Of a DNA stretch of 64,000 nucleotides, positions 5,640-14,264 are shown in pieces. This DNA comes from Cupriavidus campinensis (GTDB lineage: Bacteria > Pseudomonadota > Gammaproteobacteria > Burkholderiales > Burkholderiaceae): positions 1-64,000 of the forward strand of contig NZ_CAJPVH010000017.1 in assembly GCF_905397395.1 (NCBI RefSeq), read 5' to 3'. The position numbers were made by a program, and so were the translations under genes. The stretch's first letter is position 1, and each line of letters opens with the position of its first letter. The notes under the pieces are model-generated. The model made no database searches. It was not told the origin of the DNA and worked only from the letters and a program-made list of their open reading frames with translations.

Positions 5640-8309
5640 TCAGGACCCGGCCAGCCGCCTGCTGGCCTGGGTCAGCGTCTGGCGCACGGCGTCGTGCCCG
5701 GCCCACGGGTCATGCCGGGCCATTTCCTCAAGGCGCGGGCCCACGTTGGCGATGGTCCAGTGCGCCGCCGAGGTCAGGTCGCCCAGCTCCTCCCAGGCCA
5801 CCGGCACGGACACGCCCAGCCCGGGCCGCGCACGTGCCGAGAACGCGGCAGCCGTGGTAGCCCCGACACCGTTGCGCAGGTAATCGATGAAAATCTTGCC
5901 AACCCGGTTGCGCGGCCCGCTCTTGGCCACGAAACGGTCCGGAATAGTGGCCGCCATGTGCTGCACCACGGCCTGGGCGAAGTCCCGCACCGGCTCCCAG
6001 CCCCAGTTCGCCCGCGGCGCCAGCGGCACCACCACGTGCAGGCCCTTGCCGCCGCTGGTTTTCAGGAAGCTTTGCAGCCCCAGTTCGTCCAGCAGCCCCT
6101 TGGTCAGCGCGGCGGCCTCCTGGATGGCCGGCCATTTCACGCCCTCGCCGGGGTCGATGTCGAAAATGATCCGGTTCGGCTTGTCGAGGCTGCGCGCCAC
6201 CGCGTTCCAGGTGTGAAACTCCACCACATTGAGCTGCGCCACCGCCACGATGGCGGCCTCCGTGGCGATCTCCAGCAGCGGCGGATGGCCGGGCCAGAGC
6301 TTGGGGTCGAGCGGGCGCACGCCATCGATCTTGAGGGTGTCGCCATGGCGCTGGAAGAACTGCTCGCCCTCCACGCCGGACGGCGCGCGCACCAGTGCAA
6401 TCGGCCGGCCCTTGAGGTAGGGCAGCATCAGCCCGGCCGCGCTGGCGTAGTAGCGCACGAGGTCGCCCTTGGTCAGCCCGGTGGAGGTGTCGATGACCCG
6501 GTCCGCATGGCTGACGACGATCTTGCCGATGGTCTCCTTGGCCGGGGCTTTCCTGGCCGGGGCTTTCTTTGCTGCCGACTTGGCCGATTTCGCCGCCGCC
6601 GCCGGCTTCTCTACCGAGACCGCGCCGGCCGGCTTGTCCGTGCGCAGGCCGTGGAACACCGCATGCCGCACGCGGCCCTCCCTGGTCCAGGCGCCGAAGG
6701 ACACCTCCGCTACCAGCTTTGGCTTGACCCAGTGGCCGCGAATGCCGCGCGGCAGGTCGTCGAACGGCGGGGCGTCCGTCACCAGCGGGTCGAGCTGCTT
6801 GCGCAGCGTGCCGAGCATCGCGGTGTCGAAGCCGGTGCCGACGTTGCCGGCGTAGCGCAGCTTGCCCTGCGCGTCGTGCACGCCCAGCAGCAGGGCGCCG
6901 AGCCCGCTGCGGCTGCCCTTCGGGTCGGTAAAGCCGCCGATCACGAACTCCTGCCGCAGCGTGCATTTGAGCTTGATCCACGTGTTGGCGCGCGTGCTGA
7001 CGTAGGGCGCGTCGTTGCGCTTGCCGATCACGCCTTCCAGCTTCATGCGGCAGGCGGCAGCGAGCATCTCGTCCGGGCTGGCCTCGAAGCTCTCGCTGAA
7101 ATGGAGCCGGGGCGCGGTGTTGGCCTCGAACAGCCGGCGCAGCAGCAGCCGGCGCTGGTCCAGCGGCACGGCGCGCAGGTCGTGGCCGGCGTAGTAGGGG
7201 AGGTCGAAGGCGTAGAACTGGATGGCGTCCGCGCGCGAGGTCTCGAACGCGTTCTGCAGCGCCTGGAAGTCGGTGATGCCCTGCGCGTCCACCACCACGA
7301 TCTCGCCGTCCAGCCAGCCGTCGGGCAGGCCCAGCGTGCGGATCTCCGCCGCCAGGGCGCGCAGCTTCGACGTCCAGTCGTTGCCCTGCCGCGTGAACAG
7401 GCGCACGTCGTCGCCATCGATCCGGGCCAGCACGCGGTAGCCGTCGAACTTGATCTCGTACTGCCACTGGCTGCTGTCGGCCGGTGCCTTCTCCACCAGC
7501 GTGGCGAGCTGGGGTGCCAGCGCCAGTGGCAGCTTGGCTTTCTTGGCGCCCTCGGGCAGGGCGGGGAGGTCGCGGGCCTTGGCCTTCTTGGCGGCTGCTG
7601 ACTTGGCCGATTTGGCCGGTGCCTTCTTTGCAGCCTTCTTCGCCGCCCTGGCCGTGCCGGCCAGCACGCTGTCCGGCATGGCGTCCACCACATTGAAGGC
7701 CGACGCGGCCTGCGCGTACTCGTCGCGCTCCTTGATCAGCAGCCAGCCGTTGTTGTCGCGCTGGTCGTCGCGTTGGTCGTCACGTTGGCGCTTGCCGCGC
7801 ATGCGTACGAGGGTCCAGTGGCCCTTGAGCTTCTCCCCGCGCAGTTCGAACTTGAGCTTGCCGTCCCGATAGGCGCGATGGGCGGCGGCCGGGTCGCCGT
7901 CGGGCACCCAGGTGCCCCGGTCCCACACGATCACCGTGCCGGCGCCGTAGTGTCCGGCCGGAATCACGCCCTCGAAGTTGGCGTAATCGAGCGGGTGGTC
8001 CTCCACGTGCACGGCCATGCGCTTGTCGGCCGGGTCGTAGCTCGGCCCCTTGGGCACCGCCCAGCTCTTCAGCGTGCCGTCCAGTTCGAGCCGGAAGTCG
8101 TAGTGGAGCCGCCGCGCGGCGTGTTTCTGGACCACGAAGGACAGCGCCGGCGCCGCGCGCTTGCGGGCGGTCTTGGTTCCCTTGGCTGCCTTGCCCCCGC
8201 TGGGCTCCGGCGTGGCCGCGAAGTCGCGCTTGCGCCGGTATTTGCCGAGCGGTTCGGCGGCGTCCGGAGCGGGGTCGGCGGCACGGGTGGCACGGGTAGG
8301 TTGAGCCAT
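5640..8309 (-). CDS. ligD: ATP-dependent DNA ligase LigD (phosphoesterase-ligase-polymerase)
   Basis: 889 residues in the Pseudomonas-type order. The 3'-phosphoesterase domain (about 20-200) has HYDFRLEL and VHVEDHPLDY. The ligase domain (about 255-570) has the adenylated Lys near 287 in EIKFDGYR, plus WLDGEIVV and the EGVIGKR region. The primase-like polymerase domain (about 600-880) has the metal-binding FDIDPGEG and the KTSGGKGLHVV strand. Lys/Ala linkers (220-245 and near 590) join the domains. With Ku it repairs double-strand breaks by end joining: it trims 3' ends, adds nucleotides and seals. A 12-nt repeat in the linker near residue 176 encodes QRDD three times. AAGGA precedes the ATG. 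No convincing sigma-54 site was seen upstream. Confidence 0.97.
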   Translation of the reverse strand: MAQPTRATRAADPAPDAAEPLGKYRRKRDFAATPEPSGGKAAKGTKTARKRAAPALSFVVQKHAARRLHYDFRLELDGTLKSWAVPKGPSYDPADKRMAVHVEDHPLDYANFEGVIPAGHYGAGTVIVWDRGTWVPDGDPAAAHRAYRDGKLKFELRGEKLKGHWTLVRMRGKRQRDDQRDDQRDNNGWLLIKERDEYAQAASAFNVVDAMPDSVLAGTARAAKKAAKKAPAKSAKSAAAKKAKARDLPALPEGAKKAKLPLALAPQLATLVEKAPADSSQWQYEIKFDGYRVLARIDGDDVRLFTRQGNDWTSKLRALAAEIRTLGLPDGWLDGEIVVVDAQGITDFQALQNAFETSRADAIQFYAFDLPYYAGHDLRAVPLDQRRLLLRRLFEANTAPRLHFSESFEASPDEMLAAACRMKLEGVIGKRNDAPYVSTRANTWIKLKCTLRQEFVIGGFTDPKGSRSGLGALLLGVHDAQGKLRYAGNVGTGFDTAMLGTLRKQLDPLVTDAPPFDDLPRGIRGHWVKPKLVAEVSFGAWTREGRVRHAVFHGLRTDKPAGAVSVEKPAAAAKSAKSAAKKAPARKAPAKETIGKIVVSHADRVIDTSTGLTKGDLVRYYASAAGLMLPYLKGRPIALVRAPSGVEGEQFFQRHGDTLKIDGVRPLDPKLWPGHPPLLEIATEAAIVAVAQLNVVEFHTWNAVARSLDKPNRIIFDIDPGEGVKWPAIQEAAALTKGLLDELGLQSFLKTSGGKGLHVVVPLAPRANWGWEPVRDFAQAVVQHMAATIPDRFVAKSGPRNRVGKIFIDYLRNGVGATTAAAFSARARPGLGVSVPVAWEELGDLTSAAHWTIANVGPRLEEMARHDPWAGHDAVRQTLTQASRRLAGS

Positions 8310-8467
8310 GGTGTGTCCTTCGGAGGCGGCGGGGCTGCGGCTTTCAGCTTATGCAGCACACGCCGCTTGCGAAAGCGGGAGCCGTCCTACACGGCGCCGC
8401 TTACCCGTTGTTGTAATTCCTGACCCCCGATGCTGCGCCGCACATCGGCGTGTCGCCGCCGCCAGCC

Positions 8468-8483
8468 GGGAACGGGACTTGCG
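8468..8483 (+). promoter_or_regulatory. Possible sigma-54 promoter upstream of the SDR
   Basis: GGGAACGGGACTTGCG keeps GG-N10-GC, the ACG of the -24 block and TTGC, but differs from consensus at three positions. The predicted start near 8494 would give a leader of about 104 nt, longer than for the other candidates. Confidence 0.35.
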
Positions 8484-8597
8484 GACTCGACAGGGGAGAC
8501 ACGCCACAGTGTCGTCAGCGTCAACAGTGCGCCCGCAGCAGCCCGGATGCCCGCGCGCCGCATCCCATCCGAACCGGGCGCAGAGGACGACACGGAA

Positions 8598-9599
8598 ATG
8601 AGACCCCTGAAACCAATTGGCTCGCAGGTCATCGTGCTGACGGGTGCCACCAGCGGCGTGGGCCTGATCACCGCGCGCAAGGCGGCTGCCGCCGGCGCCC
8701 GGCTCGTGCTGGCGGCGCGCAGCGAGGACGTGCTGCACAAACTGGCCGAGGAGTTGCGCGAACACGGGACCGAGGTCATTACCGTCAAGACCGACGTGGG
8801 CAACCAGGACGACGTGGCCCAGCTGGCGGAGGCGGCCATCGCGCGGTTCGGCGGCTTCGACACCTGGGTCAACAATGCCGGCGTGACCATCTTCGGCCGC
8901 CATGACGACGTGCCGCTGGAAGACCAGCGCCGCCTGTTCGACACCAACTACTGGGGCGTGGTGCACGGCTCGCTGGCCGCGGCCGCGCACCTGCGCCAGC
9001 ATGGCGGGGCGATCATCAACATGGGCAGCGAGGCGTCCGACTGCGCCATGCCGCTGCAGGGTGCCTATGCGGCCTCCCAGCACGCCATCAAGGGTTTCAC
9101 GGACACGCTGCGGCTGGAACTGGAGCAGGAAAAGGCGCCCATCTCGGTGACGCTGATCAAGCCCGCCGGGCTGGAGACGCCGATGGTCAGCCACGCCAAG
9201 AACTTCCTGCACGTGGAGCCGAAACTGGCGGCGCCGCTCTATGACCCCGCGATGGCCGCCGACGCGATCCTGTTCGCCGCCGCGCACCCGCGCCGGGACA
9301 TGTTCGTGGGCGCCTCCGCCAAGGCATTCTCCGCCGCCGCCTACCATGCGCCGCACGCGTTCGACCGCTTCATGAGCCGCTTCATGAGCCGCGCCCAGCA
9401 GACGCGCGACCCGGCCGGCCCGCGCGAGGACAACACGCTCTACGAGGCTGGCAACTGCCTGCGGGAGCGCACTGGCAACCGCAAGGCGATCCAGTCCTGC
9501 CCGTACACGACGTCGGCCCGGCATCCGCTGCTGACGACGGCGCTGATGGTGGGCGCGGCGGCGACGATGGCGGGGCTGGTGCAACTGAGGCGGCGCTAG
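8598..9599 (+). CDS. SDR-family protein with C-terminal membrane anchor and altered catalytic motif
   Basis: 333 residues. The Rossmann fold is clear: TGATSGVG nucleotide loop near residue 15, NNAG near 90 and the active-site Tyr in GAYAASQHAIKGF near 155. In classical SDRs the active site is YxxxK; here the fourth residue after Tyr is Gln (CAG), so the catalytic Lys is missing at its usual place. A C-terminal extension of about 80 residues ends in a hydrophobic segment (LLTTALMVGAAATMAGLV) and RRR, consistent with a tail anchor in the membrane. Substrate unknown. It faces treY convergently and shares the spacer with ligD divergently. The start at 8598 is preferred to an upstream frame with an Arg/Ser-rich extension. 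Confidence 0.85.
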   Translation: MRPLKPIGSQVIVLTGATSGVGLITARKAAAAGARLVLAARSEDVLHKLAEELREHGTEVITVKTDVGNQDDVAQLAEAAIARFGGFDTWVNNAGVTIFGRHDDVPLEDQRRLFDTNYWGVVHGSLAAAAHLRQHGGAIINMGSEASDCAMPLQGAYAASQHAIKGFTDTLRLELEQEKAPISVTLIKPAGLETPMVSHAKNFLHVEPKLAAPLYDPAMAADAILFAAAHPRRDMFVGASAKAFSAAAYHAPHAFDRFMSRFMSRAQQTRDPAGPREDNTLYEAGNCLRERTGNRKAIQSCPYTTSARHPLLTTALMVGAAATMAGLVQLRRR

Positions 9600-9627
9600 G
9601 GTGAGAGGGTGCGGGCCGGTTGTCGAT

Positions 9628-12282
9628 TCAAGCCCGCACCAGCAGCGCCACCGGCAGGCTGGCCAGCGCGTCCTTCACGCGCACATAGCCCGCGTGGGAC
9701 GGCACCGCGTGGCCGGTCAGCACATCGACCCAATCCCCCTCGGCATGCAGCGCGGTGTCGCCCCAGCAATGGGGCGGAATGCGGGGTAGCGCCGGGTCCA
9801 CATGGGCGGCGGCCAGCCGCGTCACGATGACCATCGCTTCCACCGGCCCGCAGCGGCGCGAGAACGCCAGCACCTGCGGCGCCAGCTTGCCGGTGGCCGC
9901 GTGCGCGGTGTACTCGCCCCGGCTGAACAGCGCCGGCTGTTCGGCCCGGTACGCCAGCACCGACCGGATCAACTGCTGCTTGATGCGGCCATCGCGCCAG
10001 CGCGCCAGCCACTGCGCCCAGCCGGCCCGGCATTCCAGGCGCGCCTGAAGCAGCGCGTAGTCCGGCGGGCGCCGGTTGTCGGGATCGACAAGGCTGAAGT
10101 CCCAGCCCTCGTTGCCCTGATAGCAGTCCGGCACGCCGGGCGCCGTCAGCGCGAGCAGCGTCTGGGCAAGGCTGTTGAGCGCGGCGGCCGGGCCGATGCG
10201 GTCCGCGAAGCGGCCGATATGCTCCAGCACGCTGTCTTCCCCACTGTCTTTCGCACCCATGCCAAGCGCCGCCAGGAAGGCTTCGCAGGCGGCCTCGTAG
10301 GCCTCGTCGGGATGGGTCCAGCTCCCGTGGCGCTTGGCTTCGCGGATGGCCTTGCGCTGCCACGCCAGAATGCGGGCGATGAACTCGCGCTGGGCGTCCT
10401 CGCTCGCCAGCGCGCCGGGCTCCGCCGGCCAGGCGCCCAGCAGCGTCTGGTAGAGCATCGCGCGGTCGGTGCCGTCCGGCCCCTTGGGGGAGGCCACCAG
10501 CAGCGGGCCGATCTGCGCTTCCCAGCCGGCCACGGCCTCGGCCCACGTCCCGGCCATCTCGCTCAGTACCGCCAGCCGCATGCGCGCGTCCTCGCCGCGC
10601 TTGTGGTCGTGCGTGGCCACGGTCAGCATCGCGTGCGGCCAGTGCGCCTGGCGGTGCGCCATGCGCGCGTGGAACCGTTCCGGCGCCAGCGCCAGCGTGC
10701 CGGGAAAACTGCCCACTTCGTTACGGGACAGCAGCCGGCCGTAGCGATAGAAGGCGGTGTCTTCCGTGGACTTGGCCGCCAGCGCTGGCATGACCTGTTG
10801 CAGCCGGGTGCGGATGGCGCTGGCCGGGGTGTCCGCTGGGGTGTCGGCTGGGGTGTCCGCCCCGGCATCGCCTTGCAGGCAGCCGAGCAGGAAGTCGAGC
10901 GCCGCCGCCTCGTCCGGGGCGAGGTGGGTGCGCGCCTGCGCGGCGGCAGAGGCGACCATGGCGTCGTCGAAGGCCCGCGCATCTGGGTCCGCGCCATGTG
11001 GCGAGGCGGTGTAGTAGCTGCGATAAACCGGCACTGCGGCGAGGAAGGCGGTCAGCGCGTGGCGCAGTGCGTGAGCGCTGAGGTCGCGCGTGGCCGGTGC
11101 CGAGCGCGCCAGCGCGTGCAGGCGCGTGCAGATCGCGTCGATCTCGGCCACGAGGTGCCGGGCGATCACGCGGTGGCGGGCCGACTTCACATAGTCCGGG
11201 TAGGGCCGGCTGTCGCCGCTGATGCGCATCCACAGCATGTTCAGCGCGCCTTCGCCGCTGGCGTCGTGGAGCACGGCAGCCACCTCGTCCATGAAGTCGT
11301 AGCCGGTGGTGCCGTCCACGCCCCAGTCGGCGGGCAGCGGTTCGTCCTCGCCCAGGATCTTTTCCACCACGATCCACGGGTGCGCGCGGGCGCCCTCGGC
11401 GGGGCGGCCGGGGCGCAGCAGGTCCAGCCGGGCGCGCAGGCGCCGGCAGTAGCCCGCCGGGTCGGCCAGCCCATCGACATGATCCACGCGCAGCCCGTCC
11501 ACCCAGCCTTCGGCATAGAGGCGGAAGGCCAGCGCGTGGACGGCCTCGAACACGTCCGCGTTTTCCTCCCTCACGCCAACCAGCTCGGTGATCTCGAAAA
11601 AGCGCCGCCAGTTCAGCTCGGCGGCGCCGGTGCGCCACCACGCCAGCCGGTAGTGCTGGCGCTCCAGCAGCGCGTGCAGGCCCTCGGGAGTGCTCGGGTC
11701 GCCCGGCGCAGCCATGTCGGGCATCGGCTCGGGCATCGGCTCGGCCAGCGGCAGGCTGTGGTCGCCATAACGCAGCGTGGCCGGCCCGCCCGGGGGCCGC
11801 TCCAGCCGGAGCGCGCCCGAGGCCAGCGTGTCCCAGTAGGGGTCGCCGAGGATCGGCAGCAGCACCTTGCCGTGCAGCGCGGGGTCGGCCGGCTGCCAGT
11901 CGATGTCGAAATATTGCGCATGGGCGCTGCGCTGGCCGTGCGCGAGCACGTCGCGCCACCAGCCGTTGTGCGTGGCATCGGCAGCCATATGGTTCGGCAC
12001 GATGTCCACCACCAGACCCAGCCCCGCCGCGCGGGCGCGCGTGGCCAGCGCCAGCAGGCCAGCTTCGCCGCCCAGTTCCGGGTTGACCTGCGTGAAATCG
12101 GTGACGTCGTAGCCGTGGGTGGAGCCGGGGCGCGCCGTGGTGACCGGCGATAGATACAGGTGGCTGACGCCCAGCCCGGCGTAATAGGGCACCAGCGCCT
12201 CGGCATCGGCGAAGGTGAACCCCGCGTGCAGCTGGAGGCGCGCGGTGGCGCGCGGCACGCCGGCGTGGTCGAGGTCGGTCAT
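9628..12282 (-). CDS. treY: Maltooligosyl trehalose synthase TreY
   Basis: 884 residues, GH13_26. It rearranges the reducing-end alpha-1,4 bond of maltooligosaccharides into an alpha,alpha-1,1 bond, giving maltooligosyl trehalose. Visible motifs are VVDIVPNHMA near residue 85, the nucleophile Asp in DGLRVDHVDGLADP, the acid Glu in WIVVEKILGEDE and VATHDHKRGED. The start at 12282 follows from the ATGA overlap with the treZ stop and from homologues starting just before RLQLHAGFTF; the frame stays open upstream through treZ in another frame, which is ignored. It carries three 12-nt repeats (ADTP units) at 10826-10861. Last gene of glgA-treZ-treY. Confidence 0.95.
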   Translation of the reverse strand: MTDLDHAGVPRATARLQLHAGFTFADAEALVPYYAGLGVSHLYLSPVTTARPGSTHGYDVTDFTQVNPELGGEAGLLALATRARAAGLGLVVDIVPNHMAADATHNGWWRDVLAHGQRSAHAQYFDIDWQPADPALHGKVLLPILGDPYWDTLASGALRLERPPGGPATLRYGDHSLPLAEPMPEPMPDMAAPGDPSTPEGLHALLERQHYRLAWWRTGAAELNWRRFFEITELVGVREENADVFEAVHALAFRLYAEGWVDGLRVDHVDGLADPAGYCRRLRARLDLLRPGRPAEGARAHPWIVVEKILGEDEPLPADWGVDGTTGYDFMDEVAAVLHDASGEGALNMLWMRISGDSRPYPDYVKSARHRVIARHLVAEIDAICTRLHALARSAPATRDLSAHALRHALTAFLAAVPVYRSYYTASPHGADPDARAFDDAMVASAAAQARTHLAPDEAAALDFLLGCLQGDAGADTPADTPADTPASAIRTRLQQVMPALAAKSTEDTAFYRYGRLLSRNEVGSFPGTLALAPERFHARMAHRQAHWPHAMLTVATHDHKRGEDARMRLAVLSEMAGTWAEAVAGWEAQIGPLLVASPKGPDGTDRAMLYQTLLGAWPAEPGALASEDAQREFIARILAWQRKAIREAKRHGSWTHPDEAYEAACEAFLAALGMGAKDSGEDSVLEHIGRFADRIGPAAALNSLAQTLLALTAPGVPDCYQGNEGWDFSLVDPDNRRPPDYALLQARLECRAGWAQWLARWRDGRIKQQLIRSVLAYRAEQPALFSRGEYTAHAATGKLAPQVLAFSRRCGPVEAMVIVTRLAAAHVDPALPRIPPHCWGDTALHAEGDWVDVLTGHAVPSHAGYVRVKDALASLPVALLVRA

Positions 12283-14252
12283 GGGCGTTGCAGGCAGGTC
12301 ACGCAGCAGTGTTCCGGCAGCGTGCCGGCAGCCAGCGTGGCGATGGCGCCGGGCTGGCTGGCGTGGATCATCGCGCCGCCGCCACCGCCTTCGCAGTCCA
12401 CCACCACGGGCTCCTCGCCCAGATTCAGCCAGATCGACAGCCGGCTGCCGTCGCCCAGCCGCCAGCGCGCCACAAGGGCTTTGTCGCCCAGCACGGTCAC
12501 GCCATCGGCGCGGGCGTTGCGCAGGCGCGGCATCAGCTCGTTGCGGCGGATGGACAGCAGCTCGCCGTAGTAGTGGTTCCACGCGCGGCAATAGCCGTCG
12601 GTGTCGTCGCAGATCGGGCGGGAGGCTTCGAAGGTCTCCGGCGCGTTGGGATCGGCGATCTGTGCCGAGCGGGTGTCGTCGCGGAAGGCTTCGGACGCCG
12701 CAAATTCGCGCCGGCGGCCGTCGCGCACGGCCCGGGCCAGTTCGGGCGGGTGATCGGTGAAGTACAGGAATGGCGTGCGTGCGCCGTGCTCCTCGCCCAT
12801 GAAAACGAGCGGGATCTGCGGGCAGAGCAGTTGCAGCGCCACGGCGGCGCGCAGCGCGTCCGGCTCGGCCAGGCTGGCCAGCCGCTCGCCGAAGGCGCGG
12901 TTGCCGGTCTGGTCGTGGTTCTGGAGGAAGGTGACGAAGGCCGTGGGCGGCAGATGCGCGCTGGGCTGGCCGCGCCGCACCTCGCGGCCCTGCAGCGGGC
13001 CGTTTTCGTCGCCGGAGCGGTGGGGCGACACCTCGCCCTGCCACGCGAAGCCTTCGGCCAGTACCCGGGCGAGGTGGCGGATCGGCGGCGTGCTGGCCGC
13101 CTTGTCGTCGCCCACCTTTACCGCCACGCTCTCGGGCAGGCTGGCGTGGTACTCCTTGTAGTAGCCGTCGTGCTCGCCGGTCAGCAGCACGTGCAGCGCG
13201 TGGTGGGCGTCGTCGTTCCACTGGGCGTCGTAGCCGGCAGCCAGCAGCGCCGCGTCGTTGTGGTCGTTCTCCAGCACCAGGTGCAGATGGCGGCCCGGCA
13301 GGCACTGGCGCAGGTCGTGCGCCAGCTGCGGCAGCCAGCCTTCGTCCTCGATGGCATGCACGGCGTCCAGCCGCAGGCCGTCGAAGCGGAACGATTCGAG
13401 CCAGTAGCGCGCGCTCTCGCCAAAGAAGCGCCGCACCTCCGGGCGCCGGAAGTCGATGGCCGGCCCCCAGGGGGTCTGGCGGTCGGTGCGGAAGAACGGG
13501 CTGGCGTAGCGGTGCAGGTAGTTGCCCTCGGGGCCGAAGTGGTTGTAGACCACATCGAGCAGCACCATCATGCCCAGGCCGTGCGCGGTGTCGACCAGCG
13601 TGCGGAGTTCGTCCGGCGTGCCATAGCTGCGCTCGGGCGCAAACGGCAGCACGCCGTCATAGCCCCAGTTGCGCGCGCCGGGAAACTCGGCCAGCGGCAT
13701 CAGTTCGATGGTGGTGAAGCCCAGCGCGGCCAGCCGGTGCAACTGCGCGGTGGCCCCGGCGTAGCCGCCGGCCAGCCCCACGTGCATTTCATAGATGACG
13801 GCCTCGTGCCAGGGGCGCCCGCGCCACTCGGTGTGCTGCCACGGGAACGGCTCGGCCGGCTGGCACAGCACGCTGGCGCCGTGCACGTCGTCGGCCTGGA
13901 GCCGGGAGGCAGGGTCCGGCACGATGGTGCCGTCGTCGAGCCGGAACCAGTAGCGCGCGCCGTCGCAGCAGGCGGTCACGGCTTCGAACCAGCCGTGTTC
14001 GGTGGGCGCCATCATCACTGGCGTCATGCCGGCCACTTCGAGCCGCACGGGCTGGTCCTGCGCGGCGGCGTCCGGCGCCCAGAGGCGGAAGCGCACGCGG
14101 CCATCGGCCAGCCGCACGGGGCCGAAGCGGTATGCCTCGGCGCCTTCATCGTCACACGGCAGCAGGCGCGTGTCCGCGCCAAGCGTCTGCCATTGCGGAA
14201 CCGGGGAGACGGGCCGGGCGCCGGAGCCGGGCGCGGGCATGGCATACATCAT
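12279..14252 (-). CDS. treZ: Malto-oligosyltrehalose trehalohydrolase TreZ
   Basis: 657 residues, GH13_10. It releases trehalose from the product of TreY. There is an N-terminal beta-sandwich (about 45-130, GPVRLADGRVRFRLWAPD), then the barrel with LLDVVYNHFGPEGN, the nucleophile Asp in FDGLRLDAVHAI, the acid Glu in HLVLENDHND and FLQNHDQTGNR. Its stop overlaps the treY start by 4 nt (ATGA) and it begins 12 nt after the glgA stop, so translation of the three genes is probably coupled. Two ATGs occur at the start (14252 and 14249); AAGG lies about 9 nt upstream. Confidence 0.95.
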   Translation of the reverse strand: MMYAMPAPGSGARPVSPVPQWQTLGADTRLLPCDDEGAEAYRFGPVRLADGRVRFRLWAPDAAAQDQPVRLEVAGMTPVMMAPTEHGWFEAVTACCDGARYWFRLDDGTIVPDPASRLQADDVHGASVLCQPAEPFPWQHTEWRGRPWHEAVIYEMHVGLAGGYAGATAQLHRLAALGFTTIELMPLAEFPGARNWGYDGVLPFAPERSYGTPDELRTLVDTAHGLGMMVLLDVVYNHFGPEGNYLHRYASPFFRTDRQTPWGPAIDFRRPEVRRFFGESARYWLESFRFDGLRLDAVHAIEDEGWLPQLAHDLRQCLPGRHLHLVLENDHNDAALLAAGYDAQWNDDAHHALHVLLTGEHDGYYKEYHASLPESVAVKVGDDKAASTPPIRHLARVLAEGFAWQGEVSPHRSGDENGPLQGREVRRGQPSAHLPPTAFVTFLQNHDQTGNRAFGERLASLAEPDALRAAVALQLLCPQIPLVFMGEEHGARTPFLYFTDHPPELARAVRDGRRREFAASEAFRDDTRSAQIADPNAPETFEASRPICDDTDGYCRAWNHYYGELLSIRRNELMPRLRNARADGVTVLGDKALVARWRLGDGSRLSIWLNLGEEPVVVDCEGGGGGAMIHASQPGAIATLAAGTLPEHCCVTCLQRP

Positions 14253-14264
14253 GGTGCGCTACCT

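Noticed and set aside
5055..7601. Long plus-strand open frame opposite ligD (848 codons)
   Set aside because: Antisense shadow in GC-rich DNA; the minus-strand frame has all LigD motifs.
9802..12153. Long plus-strand open frame opposite treY, and similar ones opposite treZ, glgP, glgX, glgB and glgE
   Set aside because: They mirror true genes, have Arg/His/Ala-rich composition and no recognisable domain.
12283..13305. In-frame N-terminal extension of treY through the treZ region
   Set aside because: Overlaps treZ entirely in another frame; the ATGA overlap and homologous N-terminus fix the start at 12282.
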